Positions 7,240 through 14,150 of a stretch of 16,350 bases of DNA are shown one piece after another. The translations under genes were made by a program, and so were the position numbers. The DNA is from UBA2428 sp002343545. GTDB taxonomy: Bacteria > Bdellovibrionota > UBA2428. The notes below the pieces were generated by a model. The model made no database searches and had not been told where the DNA came from. It was given only the letters and a program-made list of their open reading frames with translations. Where the stretch lies: assembly GCA_937952285.1 (NCBI GenBank), contig CALFZE010000050.1, positions 1 through 16,350 of the forward strand, given 5' to 3'. Numbering within the stretch: the first letter of the stretch is position 1; every line of letters begins with the position of its first letter.

Positions 7240-7635
7240 ATGATCGACCACGTGACCCTTACGGTCTCGAATCTAGAGCGTAGCAAGAAGTTCTACTTCA
7301 AGGCCTTGGAGCCGCTTGGCTACGAAATCCTGATGGAGTTCGGCAAAGAGGTCACGGGCGAAGCGAGCTACGTCGGGATGGGGGTCGCGGGCAAACCGGA
7401 CTTCTGGCTGAAAGAAGGTTCGCCGAACCGTCCTTCGAACCACGTTGCCTTCCGCGCCAAGAATCGTCCCATGGTCGACGCCTTTTACAAAGCGGGTCTC
7501 GCCAACGGTGGGCGCGACAACGGAGCCCCCGGAGTTCGGACGGATTATCATCCCGGCTACTACGCGGCTTTCCTGCACGATCCGGATGGCCACAACATCG
7601 AAGCCGTCTGCCACGAAGCTCTCCCCGGAACCTAA
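7240..7635 (+). CDS. VOC (glyoxalase/dioxygenase-fold) family protein
   Basis: This is a 131-residue single-domain protein of the vicinal oxygen chelate superfamily. It has two beta-alpha-beta-beta-beta modules: MIDHVTLTVSNLERSKKFY at the start and NHVAFRAKNR at 67-76. Candidate metal ligands are H4, H68 and E121, the last in the HNIEAVCH motif that follows DPDG (114-117). This spacing fits glyoxalase-I-like or catechol-dioxygenase-like members, but the substrate cannot be named. The ATG at 7240 fits the family N-terminus but has no Shine-Dalgarno. A weak promoter-like pair (TTGGAC 7199-7204, GATGCT 7223-7228) would give a very short leader. It lies alone between rpoD and the RND pump, on the same strand. 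Confidence 0.85.
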   Translation: MIDHVTLTVSNLERSKKFYFKALEPLGYEILMEFGKEVTGEASYVGMGVAGKPDFWLKEGSPNRPSNHVAFRAKNRPMVDAFYKAGLANGGRDNGAPGVRTDYHPGYYAAFLHDPDGHNIEAVCHEALPGT

Positions 7636-7689
7636 GCGGATCGGAAGGCCGAAAGGCCAAAAAGCGAGCAGGTCACTTTGGGAATAATT

Positions 7690-7705
7690 GGGTAGTATTT
7701 TACCC
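7690..7705. promoter_or_regulatory. Inverted repeat in the RND pump promoter region
   Basis: GGGTA (7690-7694) and TACCC (7701-7705) are inverted around a 6-base AT-rich spacer that contains -10-like sequences (TAGTAT 7693-7698, TATTTT 7696-7701). The site is 36 bases before the pump ATG. A repressor operator overlapping the promoter is one reading; the repeat is short and could be chance. Confidence 0.3.
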
Positions 7706-7740
7706 TCACACCCGACAGTTGATTTGAAGAGGTTCCGCTC

Positions 7741-10700
7741 ATGGCTTTGTCCGATTTTTCCATTCGTCGTCCCGTTTTCTCTTGGATGCTCATGGGGGCG
7801 GCGATTCTCTTCGGCCTTCTCTCCTTCAAGAACCTCGGCGTCAGTCAGCTGCCCGACGTCGACTTCCCCGTTGTGAACGTCTCGCTCACGCTCCAAGGCG
7901 CGGCGCCCGAAGTCATGGAGACCGACGTCGTCGACCAGATCGAAGGTGCGCTGCTCACGATCAACGGCATCCAGTCGATGAGCTCGACCTCGCGCAACAG
8001 CTTCGCGAACATCACGATCGAGTTCGCCCTCAATACGAACATCGATACGGCGCTCCAGGAAGTCCAGAACAAGATCACGCAGATCCAGAACCTCTTGCCC
8101 CGGGACTTGAATCCGCCCGTCGTCATGAAGGTTAACCCCGAAGACCAGCCCATCATGTGGCTTGCCGTGACCTCGGACAAGATGAGCCGTCGCGATCTGA
8201 TGGCGTTCGTGCGCGACGTCGTCAAAGACCGCTTCACGACGGTCGAGGGCGTGGGCGACGTGCTCATGGGCGGCTACGTCGAGCCGAACCTCCGCGTGTG
8301 GCTCGACACCGAGAAGCTCCGTCGCTTCGACATCACGGCGAACGACGTCATCTCGACGATCCAGAGCCAGCACTCCGAAGTTCCGGCCGGTTACCTCGAG
8401 ACGGAGCGCGAAGAGTCCAACGTCCGCACGATGGGCGAGGCAAAGACGGAAGAAGAGTTCGGCAAGCTCGTCGTGAGCCAGCGCGGTGGGGCCCCGCGCG
8501 AAGTGAACATCCGTCTTAACCAGGTCGCGCGCATCGAAGACGGCTTGGCCGATATTCGCCAAATCAGCCGCGCGAGCGGTACCCCCGCCGTGGGACTCGG
8601 TATCCGCAAACAGCGCGGTACGAACGCCGTCGCCGTGGCCGAAGCCGTGAAGAAGCGCATGGCCGATCTGAAGGCCACGCTTCCCGAAGGCATGGGAATG
8701 GAAATCCGCTTCGACTCGACGAAGTTCATCAAGAACTCGATTTCGACTCTGACCCACGAGCTCTTGGCCGCGGCCGTTCTGACGGGAATCGTCTGTTGGT
8801 TCTTCTTGGGTTCGCTTTCCTCGACCATCAACATCCTGCTCGCGATCCCGTTCTCGGTCATCGGGGCCTTCACGGTCCTAAACTTCATGGGCTTCACCCT
8901 GAACAGCTTCACGCTGCTCGCGCTCACGCTCTGCATCGGTATCGTCGTCGACGACGCGATCATGATGCTCGAGAACATCGTCCGGCACTACGAGATGGGG
9001 AAATCCCGAATACGGGCGGCCTTCGACGGGGCCCGCGAGATCTCGTCGGCCGCGACCGTCACGACGATCGCCATCGTCGCGATCTTCATTCCGGTCGTCT
9101 TCATGCAGGGGATCATCGGCAAGTTCTTCCTGCAGTTCGGCGTCGCGCTCTCGACGGCGGTCATGCTTTCGCTGCTCGAAGCGCTCACGCTCACGCCTTC
9201 GCGCTGCTCGCAGCTGTTGAACGTCTCGCCCCGTACGGACTTCATCGGCAAGCGTATCGAGGCTTGGCTGACGGGGCTCACGGATCGCTACCGTCGCGTG
9301 ATTCCGTGGTTGCTCAACAACCGTTGGAAGGTCGTGATCGCGTCAATCGTGGTGTTCGTTTCTTCGCTCGGACTTATCGGGGTGCTTCGTAAGGAGTTTA
9401 TTCCCGCCCAGGATCAGTCGCTCTTCCTTATTCGCGTCGAGACGCCCGTCGGGTCCTCGATCGAGTTCACCGACGGCAAGATGGCCGAGCTCGAGAAGAT
9501 CCTTCAGGATCGCAAGGTCGACGTCGTCGACGGCTGGTACATGAGCGTCGGTGGCTTCACGGGCGGCGAAGTCAACTCCGGCATTCTCTTCGTGACCATG
9601 AAGCCCAAAGCTCAGCGTGGAAACGATGCCTCCGGCAAGCGTTGGACGCAGGCGAGTTTCATGGAGTACTGCCGCACCGAAATGAACAAGGTAAAGGACG
9701 TGCGCCCGATCATCCAGGATCTCTCGGGCGGCGGCTTCTCGGGCAACTCGCGCGGCTTCCAGGTCGAGTTCACGCTCATGGGCCCCGAATGGGACAAGAT
9801 GGGCGAGCTCACCAAAGACATCATGAAAAAAATGGAAGAATCGGGCGTCGCGACGGATATCGACACCGATTACAAAATTGGTATGCCCGAAGTTCACATC
9901 TACCCGGAGCGGGAGAAGGCCGCGGCACGGGGCGTGAGCACGGCCGCGATCGGCGAGACCGTGGGGGCCATGGTGGGCGGGGTGATCGCCGGACGCTACA
10001 CGAACGGCGCGCGTCGTTACGACGTGCGGGTCCGCCTCGAGGCGAACGAGCGTTCGCGCGCGGACCAAATCGAGAAGCTCTTCGTGCGAAACAGCTACGG
10101 AGAGATCATTCCCCTTTCGCAAGTCACCCGGGTCGAGAAGAAGCCGGTCCTCCAGAAAGTCACGCGTCGCGATCGCCAGCGCGCGATTTCGATTTACGCG
10201 AACGCCAAGGCCCCGGCGACCCAAGAGCAGGTGCTCGCGGTCGTGACGAAACTCCAGAAGGAGCTGCCGACGGGCTACCGCATCGTGTTCTCGGGTAACG
10301 CGCAGGCTTCTAAGGAAGCTTTCGTCAGTCTGCTCGTCGCGCTGGGGCTCGGTATCGCGATCGCCTACATGGTGCTCGCGTCGCAATTCAACAGCTTCAT
10401 CCACCCGATCACGATCCTTTCGGCGCTGCCTTTCAGCGTATCGGGTGCCTTCATCGCACTGTTGCTCACCAATCAGTCCGTGAACATGTACTCGATGATC
10501 GGCCTTTTGCTCCTGATGGGCATCACCAAGAAGAACTCGATTCTTCTCGTCGAGTTCACGAACCAGACGCGGGAGCACAATCCCAAGATGAGCGTGCGCG
10601 ACGCGCTGATCGAAGCTTGCCCGGTGCGTTTGCGTCCGATCTTGATGACCTCGGTCGCGACCATCTCGGCCGCGATTCCGAGCGCGCTCGGCTTGGGCGA

Positions 10701-10923
10701 GGGCGGCGAAGTCACGCGGCCCATGTCGTCGGCGATCATCGGCGGCATGACGCTCTCCACGATCCTCACGATGTTCGTCGTGCCGTGTCTCTACAGCCTC
10801 TTCGCGAAGCTCGAGAAGTCCACCGACTTCAACGAGCAAGTGAAGGCGGCCGAGGCCGAAGAATTGCCGGTCCACGCCGCCGGCGGGCACCTGCATCCAC
10901 ACCCCGCGAGTCCGACACACTAG
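7741..10923 (+). CDS. RND efflux transporter permease, AcrB/MexB-like (HAE1)
   Basis: This 1060-residue inner-membrane proton-drug antiporter would work as a trimer with a periplasmic adaptor and an outer-membrane channel. It opens with SIRRPVFSWMLMGAAILFG (TM1) and LGVSQLPDVDFP, both typical of HAE1 pumps. TM4 carries the proton-relay pair D404/D405 in GIVVDDAIMMLEN, and TM10 has K931 in GITKKNSILLVEF, matching AcrB D407/D408 and K940. RLRPILMTSVATI is the TM11 motif. Two large periplasmic loops lie between TM1-2 and TM7-8. The length is close to AcrB (1049). The C-terminus ends with five His in 17 residues, which is unusual. GAAGAGG (7726-7732) is 8 bases before the ATG. No adaptor or TolC-like gene is adjacent, so partners must lie elsewhere. 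The substrate is unknown. Confidence 0.95.
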   Translation: MALSDFSIRRPVFSWMLMGAAILFGLLSFKNLGVSQLPDVDFPVVNVSLTLQGAAPEVMETDVVDQIEGALLTINGIQSMSSTSRNSFANITIEFALNTNIDTALQEVQNKITQIQNLLPRDLNPPVVMKVNPEDQPIMWLAVTSDKMSRRDLMAFVRDVVKDRFTTVEGVGDVLMGGYVEPNLRVWLDTEKLRRFDITANDVISTIQSQHSEVPAGYLETEREESNVRTMGEAKTEEEFGKLVVSQRGGAPREVNIRLNQVARIEDGLADIRQISRASGTPAVGLGIRKQRGTNAVAVAEAVKKRMADLKATLPEGMGMEIRFDSTKFIKNSISTLTHELLAAAVLTGIVCWFFLGSLSSTINILLAIPFSVIGAFTVLNFMGFTLNSFTLLALTLCIGIVVDDAIMMLENIVRHYEMGKSRIRAAFDGAREISSAATVTTIAIVAIFIPVVFMQGIIGKFFLQFGVALSTAVMLSLLEALTLTPSRCSQLLNVSPRTDFIGKRIEAWLTGLTDRYRRVIPWLLNNRWKVVIASIVVFVSSLGLIGVLRKEFIPAQDQSLFLIRVETPVGSSIEFTDGKMAELEKILQDRKVDVVDGWYMSVGGFTGGEVNSGILFVTMKPKAQRGNDASGKRWTQASFMEYCRTEMNKVKDVRPIIQDLSGGGFSGNSRGFQVEFTLMGPEWDKMGELTKDIMKKMEESGVATDIDTDYKIGMPEVHIYPEREKAAARGVSTAAIGETVGAMVGGVIAGRYTNGARRYDVRVRLEANERSRADQIEKLFVRNSYGEIIPLSQVTRVEKKPVLQKVTRRDRQRAISIYANAKAPATQEQVLAVVTKLQKELPTGYRIVFSGNAQASKEAFVSLLVALGLGIAIAYMVLASQFNSFIHPITILSALPFSVSGAFIALLLTNQSVNMYSMIGLLLLMGITKKNSILLVEFTNQTREHNPKMSVRDALIEACPVRLRPILMTSVATISAAIPSALGLGEGGEVTRPMSSAIIGGMTLSTILTMFVVPCLYSLFAKLEKSTDFNEQVKAAEAEELPVHAAGGHLHPHPASPTH

Positions 10924-10931
10924 GGGCCAAG

Positions 10932-10965
10932 GATTCCCCCAGGGCTTTTACGCTTCGGGGGAATC
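10932..10965 (+). terminator. Hairpin after the RND pump gene
   Basis: GATTCCCCC (10932-10940) pairs perfectly with GGGGGAATC (10957-10965), a 9-bp stem with a 16-base loop starting 8 bases after the pump stop codon. No T-run follows, so it is a weak or Rho-assisted terminator, or a 3'-end stabiliser. Its loop overlaps the candidate tRNA promoter. Confidence 0.55.
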
Positions 10966-10974
10966 GACTATCTT
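10947..10974 (+). promoter_or_regulatory. Candidate tRNA promoter
   Basis: TTTACG (10947-10952, 4 of 6 to TTGACA) and TATCTT (10969-10974, 4 of 6 to TATAAT) are 16 bases apart. They are followed by a G-rich stretch (GGGGG at 10977-10981), typical of stringently controlled stable-RNA promoters. The tRNA begins 20 bases downstream of the -10. Confidence 0.4.
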
Positions 10975-10993
10975 AAGGGGGCAACCGAAGGTG

Positions 10994-11070
10994 GGGCCTA
11001 TAGCTCAGTCGGTTAGAGCAGGCGGCTCATAACCGCTCGGTCACAGGTTCAAGTCCTGTTGGGCCCACCA
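10994..11070 (+). tRNA. tRNA with CAU anticodon, probably tRNA-Ile2 (lysidine type)
   Basis: The cloverleaf folds completely. The acceptor stem is 7 bp (GGGCCTA with TGGGCCC, one G-T), the D stem GCTC/GAGC, the anticodon stem GGCGG/CCGCT with loop CTCATAA (anticodon CAT), the variable loop CGGTC, the T stem ACAGG/CCTGT with loop TTCAAGT, and an encoded ACCA end. The paired G1-C72 excludes initiator tRNA. The AGGCGGCTCATAACCGCT arm with CGGTC resembles E. coli and B. subtilis tRNA-Ile2, in which TilS converts C34 to lysidine to read AUA, more than elongator tRNA-Met. The Ile call is by resemblance; the tRNA itself is certain. Confidence 0.9.
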
Positions 11071-11078
11071 GATTCACT

Positions 11079-11116
11079 CTGATATCGGATATCCGGTACC
11101 AGATATCTGATATCAG
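11079..11116. repeat. 38-bp near-perfect palindrome made of 7-base-spaced GATATC units
   Basis: Four GATATC units start at 11081, 11088, 11102 and 11109, and a variant GGTACC at 11095 fills the missing 7-base step. Each unit is itself a 6-bp palindrome and single bases separate them. The whole is symmetric about 11097/11098: of 19 pairs, 17 are Watson-Crick, one is G-T and one is mismatched. It begins 8 bases after the tRNA CCA. As RNA it would form a long stem; the following CTTTCTT is only a weak T-tract. It could be a tRNA terminator, a protein-binding array or a mobile-element end. Confidence 0.75.
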
Positions 11117-11233
11117 TGGCCTTTCTTCCAGTTTGGAGAATCCTTAAGATCGGCGTTCACGAGTTTGTATAGGCAAGCGCCTAGCATATCTGCTGAGCCA
11201 CGAACCCAGTGCGTTGCCGGCTATTCCTAGCTT

Positions 11234-11602
11234 TTAGAACAAGCCAGCGGCGTTCGGGGAATCTTTGAGAATCGGCTGACCTAGATCCCACAGTTCTACC
11301 GCTTTGCCGTCGCGGAATCGGAAGATGTGGACCACCGCGACGCCGAGGGTTCCGGGTTGCATCGTGACGTGCGAATGGGAAATGACGGTGTCGCCGTCTT
11401 CGTAGAGATGCTTGATGTCGATCCGGGTATTGGGGTTTTCGCGGTGGGCTTCTTCCATGGCGAGCAGGAGATCCTCTCGGCCCGCTTTGACGTACTGGTT
11501 GTGATGAATGAAATCGGGCGCGACGAACTTTTCGTAGGCGGTCCGAACTTGGTTGGCCGAGAGGAGCTTCAGAAATTGCGCAACGGAGTCTTTGTTCGAC
11601 AT
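11234..11602 (-). CDS. SnoaL-like / NTF2-fold protein
   Basis: This 122-residue protein belongs to the nuclear-transport-factor-2-like superfamily, most like SnoaL-type small cyclase or ketosteroid-isomerase relatives. Visible marks are the opening helices (VAQFLKLL, AYEKFVAPDFIHHNQ with H33/H34), AGREDLLLAMEE, and the beta-strand end VHIFRFRDGKAVELWDLGQP with D106. These proteins bind or isomerise small hydrophobic compounds, but no substrate can be assigned. The ATG at 11602 has AAAGGG 7 bases upstream on the minus strand. It is the first gene past the tRNA and palindrome and reads towards them. No intrinsic terminator is clear downstream; only a 5-bp hairpin lies at 11170-11183. Confidence 0.8.
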   Translation of the reverse strand: MSNKDSVAQFLKLLSANQVRTAYEKFVAPDFIHHNQYVKAGREDLLLAMEEAHRENPNTRIDIKHLYEDGDTVISHSHVTMQPGTLGVAVVHIFRFRDGKAVELWDLGQPILKDSPNAAGLF

Positions 11603-11821
11603 GGTTAACCCTTTCGTAGAAACTTGAGCTTACTTTGCCACTTTCTCACTCTGAGACGCTAAGGTCCGGAGATAGGATCCATCGAAGGCACTCCCGCATT
11701 TGGCGGAATAAGGGCGTTCACGGCGAACCGTGCATCCTTGGATAGCTCGATTGAAGAATAAGGCAAAGGCGTTGAGTGGAAGCACTAAATATCGTGCTCT
11801 AGCTTTGTGAGCGGGAAATCC

Positions 11822-12292
11822 TCAATCCAAGCACAACTTCATTCCTTCGTGTGAGTCTTCAAAGCCCAGGCGACGGTAGAACCGATGGGCATCTTTGCGC
11901 AGTTTGTTGGTTGTAAGCTGGACTCTTCGACAGCCGCGTCGGCGAGCTTGATCGATTGCCCAGGTCATCATCAAGGAGCCAACTCCCGAATTACGATGCT
12001 CTTCGGAGACGTGGACCGCTTCGATCTGGAGGTCTTCTCTGCCCCCGGCTGCCAAATACCTCAGATAGGTCAAATGGAAGGTTCCGACCACTTCACCTCG
12101 GCGGTCGACCACCATAATTTCATTGTCTGGCGTTGCATCAATTTTCTTGAATGTTTCAAAGTAAATCGGGGGAATTGGTTGCGGCAACTCAGATCTTGGC
12201 TTGCCGTCGGGTCCTCCGGCATTCGTTATGCGGACGATCGCCGCTACGTCCTCGAGTGTTGCCCGGCGTATGCAAACTTCTTTTGGAAGCAT
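11822..12292 (-). CDS. GNAT family N-acetyltransferase
   Basis: This 156-residue acetyl-CoA-dependent acetyltransferase shows the GNAT order: N-terminal IRRATLEDVAAIVRI, strand IMVVDRRGEVVGTFHLTYL (59-77), then IEAVHVSEEHRNSGVGSLMM (90-109) with the CoA-pyrophosphate loop R100-N-S-G-V-G, and AHRFYRRLGF (135-144) as the terminal motif. The closing MKLCLD strand is typical. The acceptor substrate is unknown; relatives acetylate aminoglycosides, amino acids or protein N-termini. The ATG at 12292 has no good ribosome-binding site. It is divergent from the PhnB-like gene, with 98 bases between their starts, and is separated from the SnoaL-like gene by 219 bases with no evident gene. Confidence 0.87.
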   Translation of the reverse strand: MLPKEVCIRRATLEDVAAIVRITNAGGPDGKPRSELPQPIPPIYFETFKKIDATPDNEIMVVDRRGEVVGTFHLTYLRYLAAGGREDLQIEAVHVSEEHRNSGVGSLMMTWAIDQARRRGCRRVQLTTNKLRKDAHRFYRRLGFEDSHEGMKLCLD

Positions 12293-12355
12293 GAGCTTTT
12301 TCTAGCCGGAAGACGCTTTTCTTACAAAAGTCCCCCGAACGGCAAAAGAGATGCA

Positions 12356-12384
12356 TTGGCAAAAAATGGACGTCGCCTTACCAT
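12356..12384 (+). promoter_or_regulatory. Candidate promoter giving a leaderless PhnB-like mRNA
   Basis: TTGGCA (12356-12361, 5 of 6 to consensus) and TACCAT (12379-12384, 4 of 6) are exactly 17 bases apart. The expected start of transcription, about 7 bases beyond the -10, falls on or next to the ATG at 12391, and no Shine-Dalgarno is present, which would suit a leaderless transcript. Confidence 0.4.
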
Positions 12385-12390
12385 TACGAG

Positions 12391-12858
12391 ATGAAAAAGC
12401 TTTCTCCATTCTTGATGTACAACGATCAACTGGAACAGGCCGTTAAGTTCTACAAGGCCGTCTTCAAAAAGAACTTCAAGCTGCTTTCTAAACCCGGCAA
12501 ACCCGGGGAAATGAAGTCGGCTTCATTTTCGATTTTGGGCCAGGAGTTTTCGGCCTTCAATGGCGGAGCTCATCCCGAGTTCAAGTTCACTTGGGGCGTT
12601 TCCTTTATGATCCAGTGCAAAGATCAAAAAGAAGTCGATTATTACTGGGAAAAACTGTCTTCCAATGGGGGCGAGAAAAGCCAGTGTGGCTGGGTGAGAG
12701 ATCCCTTCGGTCTTTCGTGGCAGGTGACTCCGACGGTTCTTCTCAAGTGTATGAGCGACAAGAACCCCAATAAAGCTCGCGCCACCGCAGAAGCGATGAT
12801 GAAAATGGACAAAATTATTATCGCCGACATCAAAGCGGCCCATAAAAACGCGAGGTAA
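12391..12858 (+). CDS. PhnB-like VOC family protein
   Basis: This 155-residue protein belongs to the PhnB-like branch of the VOC superfamily (often mislabelled 3-demethylubiquinone methyltransferase). Diagnostic parts are SPFLMYNDQLEQAVKFY (5-21), the central FTWGVSFMIQCKDQKEVDYY, the conserved CGWVRDPFGLSWQVTP (99-114) and the C-terminal EAMMKMDKIIIADIKAA. The function of this family is not established; metal binding and small-molecule detoxification are guesses. Only weak ribosome-binding potential precedes the ATG, and a 17-base-spaced promoter ends 6 bases upstream. It is the second VOC protein in the window but from a different subfamily than the one at 7240. A nucleotidyltransferase gene follows after 86 bases. 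Confidence 0.87.
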   Translation: MKKLSPFLMYNDQLEQAVKFYKAVFKKNFKLLSKPGKPGEMKSASFSILGQEFSAFNGGAHPEFKFTWGVSFMIQCKDQKEVDYYWEKLSSNGGEKSQCGWVRDPFGLSWQVTPTVLLKCMSDKNPNKARATAEAMMKMDKIIIADIKAAHKNAR

Positions 12859-12944
12859 AAGTAAGCGCGACTTGCCGAGGATCCAGCTGACATAGGGTTT
12901 TCGCCCGGTGGACAAGGGCAAAGGCGAAGAACTATCTTTCTCGC

Positions 12945-13535
12945 GTGGAAGTTTGGAAGCCTCTTCGGCCGGATGCGCTCGTCGCGTTGCTAGAAGGATT
13001 TTCTCGAGCTTGGGGCTTTGCCGGTGGTTACGGACTTGACCTCTGGCTCGGGCGCGAAACCCGCACCCACGCTGACCTCGATATCACTTTGTTCCGCGAA
13101 AGTTTGGGTGACCTTTTTTCGTTTCTTCCCGAGTACGAATTTCACGTCGCCGAAGCAGGCAGATTGCGGCTGTTAAGGGGGTCATGTGACTTGAACCCTT
13201 CGGAATGGAATCTTTGGGTCCGGAAGAGGGGAGAGCCGGATTGGCTTTTCCAGTGTCTCATCGCGGACGAAGACACCGGCCGGTGGATCTACCGTAGGGA
13301 CGCCCGCGTGCGACGAGCGAAAGAGGACTTTTTTAGGGATAGTGGCTCGGGCTTATGGGTCATCGCTCCTGAGATTCAGCTGCTTTTTAAGTCCCCGAGG
13401 CGCGAGCTGAAAGATACCTTTGATTTTATGGCCGTGAAGGACTCTCTCTCCGCGGCCCAAAAGGAGTGGCTTCGCTCGAGTCTCGCGACGGTCTTTCGGA
13501 ATCAGCACCCGTGGATCGCGGAGCTTTCACTTTGA
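12945..13535 (+). CDS. Nucleotidyltransferase, aminoglycoside adenylyltransferase-like
   Basis: This 196-residue protein has the polymerase-beta nucleotidyltransferase core: GFAGGYGLDLWLGRE (24-38) with the GG pair, then HADLDI (42-47) with the metal-binding D44 and D46. The GG-Y-x-LDLWLGR-T-x-HADLD arrangement resembles ANT(2'')/LinB-type enzymes that adenylylate aminoglycosides or lincosamides. The C-terminal half (EIQLLFKSPRRELKDTFDF, 143-161) also resembles that family. Drug resistance cannot be claimed from motifs; many such chromosomal proteins have unknown substrates. The start is GTG at 12945; no ATG is available before the core and the ribosome-binding site is poor. Its last 9 bases overlap the convergent GNAT gene. 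Confidence 0.8.
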   Translation: MEVWKPLRPDALVALLEGFSRAWGFAGGYGLDLWLGRETRTHADLDITLFRESLGDLFSFLPEYEFHVAEAGRLRLLRGSCDLNPSEWNLWVRKRGEPDWLFQCLIADEDTGRWIYRRDARVRRAKEDFFRDSGSGLWVIAPEIQLLFKSPRRELKDTFDFMAVKDSLSAAQKEWLRSSLATVFRNQHPWIAELSL

Positions 13536-14057
13536 AAAGACCGTCTCGAGGTCGCTTCGGAGCAAGCCATATATCGCTTCGTTAGCGGGTACGCCGTTGA
13601 CGAGATAATGCGCTCGGAGGAGTCCTTCTTTAAGGAAACCGACTTTTTCGAGAACTCGACACGAAGAAACGTTTTCTTCGTGCACGAAAGCAATGAGCTT
13701 TCGTATGGGAGTCATGGCGAACACGTTCTCAACGACGAGTCGTAGCCCCTGGGTTCCGACTCCTTGGCCGCGCGCTTTCGCATCGACCCCGTAACCAATT
13801 TCGGCCGTAAGCATCAGGCGGTTGATGTTTTGAAGGGTTACATGGCCTACGACCTGGCCGTCTCGTTCCAAGGCCCAGAAGTACGAATTCGCGGTCTCGT
13901 AATCACCGAGGTCCGAGCTCGATTGGGAGAGCCGTTCTCGCAGGGATTCTAACGTAGAGGCAAGCAGAGGGTTGAATCTTACGGTTTCGTCGTCTTGTCG
14001 GGCCCTAAACCACCACTCGGCCAAACTTGGGTCGGCGGGGACAAGCATCAGCTTCAT
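13527..14057 (-). CDS. GNAT acetyltransferase, RimJ/RimL type
   Basis: This 176-residue acetyltransferase is of the RimJ/RimL-like GNAT branch. Key parts are YFWALERDGQVVGHVTLQNI (59-78), LMLTAEIGYGVDAKARGQGVG (81-101) with the CoA loop R96-G-Q-G-V-G, and NVSSCRVLEKVGFLKEG (129-145), a hallmark of this branch. Members acetylate ribosomal-protein N-termini, amino acids or antibiotics; the substrate here is unknown. Starts are possible at Met1 (14057) or Met4, neither with a clear ribosome-binding site. The 3' end overlaps the convergent nucleotidyltransferase gene by 9 bases, and the 5' end is divergent from the RNase H gene with 93 bases between. Confidence 0.88.
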   Translation of the reverse strand: MKLMLVPADPSLAEWWFRARQDDETVRFNPLLASTLESLRERLSQSSSDLGDYETANSYFWALERDGQVVGHVTLQNINRLMLTAEIGYGVDAKARGQGVGTQGLRLVVENVFAMTPIRKLIAFVHEENVSSCRVLEKVGFLKEGLLRAHYLVNGVPANEAIYGLLRSDLETVFSK

Positions 14058-14150
14058 GATTCGACGAGTTTATCTCAGTTTCGAGGGAATATTCGTTTCA
14101 GGAGGAGTCGGCTCGAGACGTATTTGATACAAACCAAGAGAGGGCTTGTG

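Noticed and set aside
7646..7657. GGCC-GAAA-GGCC hairpin as a terminator after the VOC gene
   Set aside because: Only a 4-bp stem followed by A residues, with no T-run on either strand in the right place.
10994..11070. Initiator or elongator tRNA-Met
   Set aside because: G1-C72 pairs, so it is not an initiator. The anticodon arm and variable loop match tRNA-Ile2(CAU) better than elongator Met. A TilS-determinant scan would settle it.
11051..11070. Duplicated tRNA 3' end marking an integrated element
   Set aside because: I looked for a second copy of the CCTGTTGGGCCCACCA end downstream and found none; GGGCCC near 14000 lacks the flanks.
11603..11821. Hidden gene, small RNA or attC-like site in the 219-base gap
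   Set aside because: No convincing reading frame with a ribosome-binding site, only a 5-bp hairpin at 11719-11732, and no attC core motifs.
13995..14150. Upstream ATG 13995 as the RNase H start
   Set aside because: It would overlap the divergent GNAT gene by 63 bases and add about 52 residues unrelated to RNase HI. GTG 14151 has a good ribosome-binding site.
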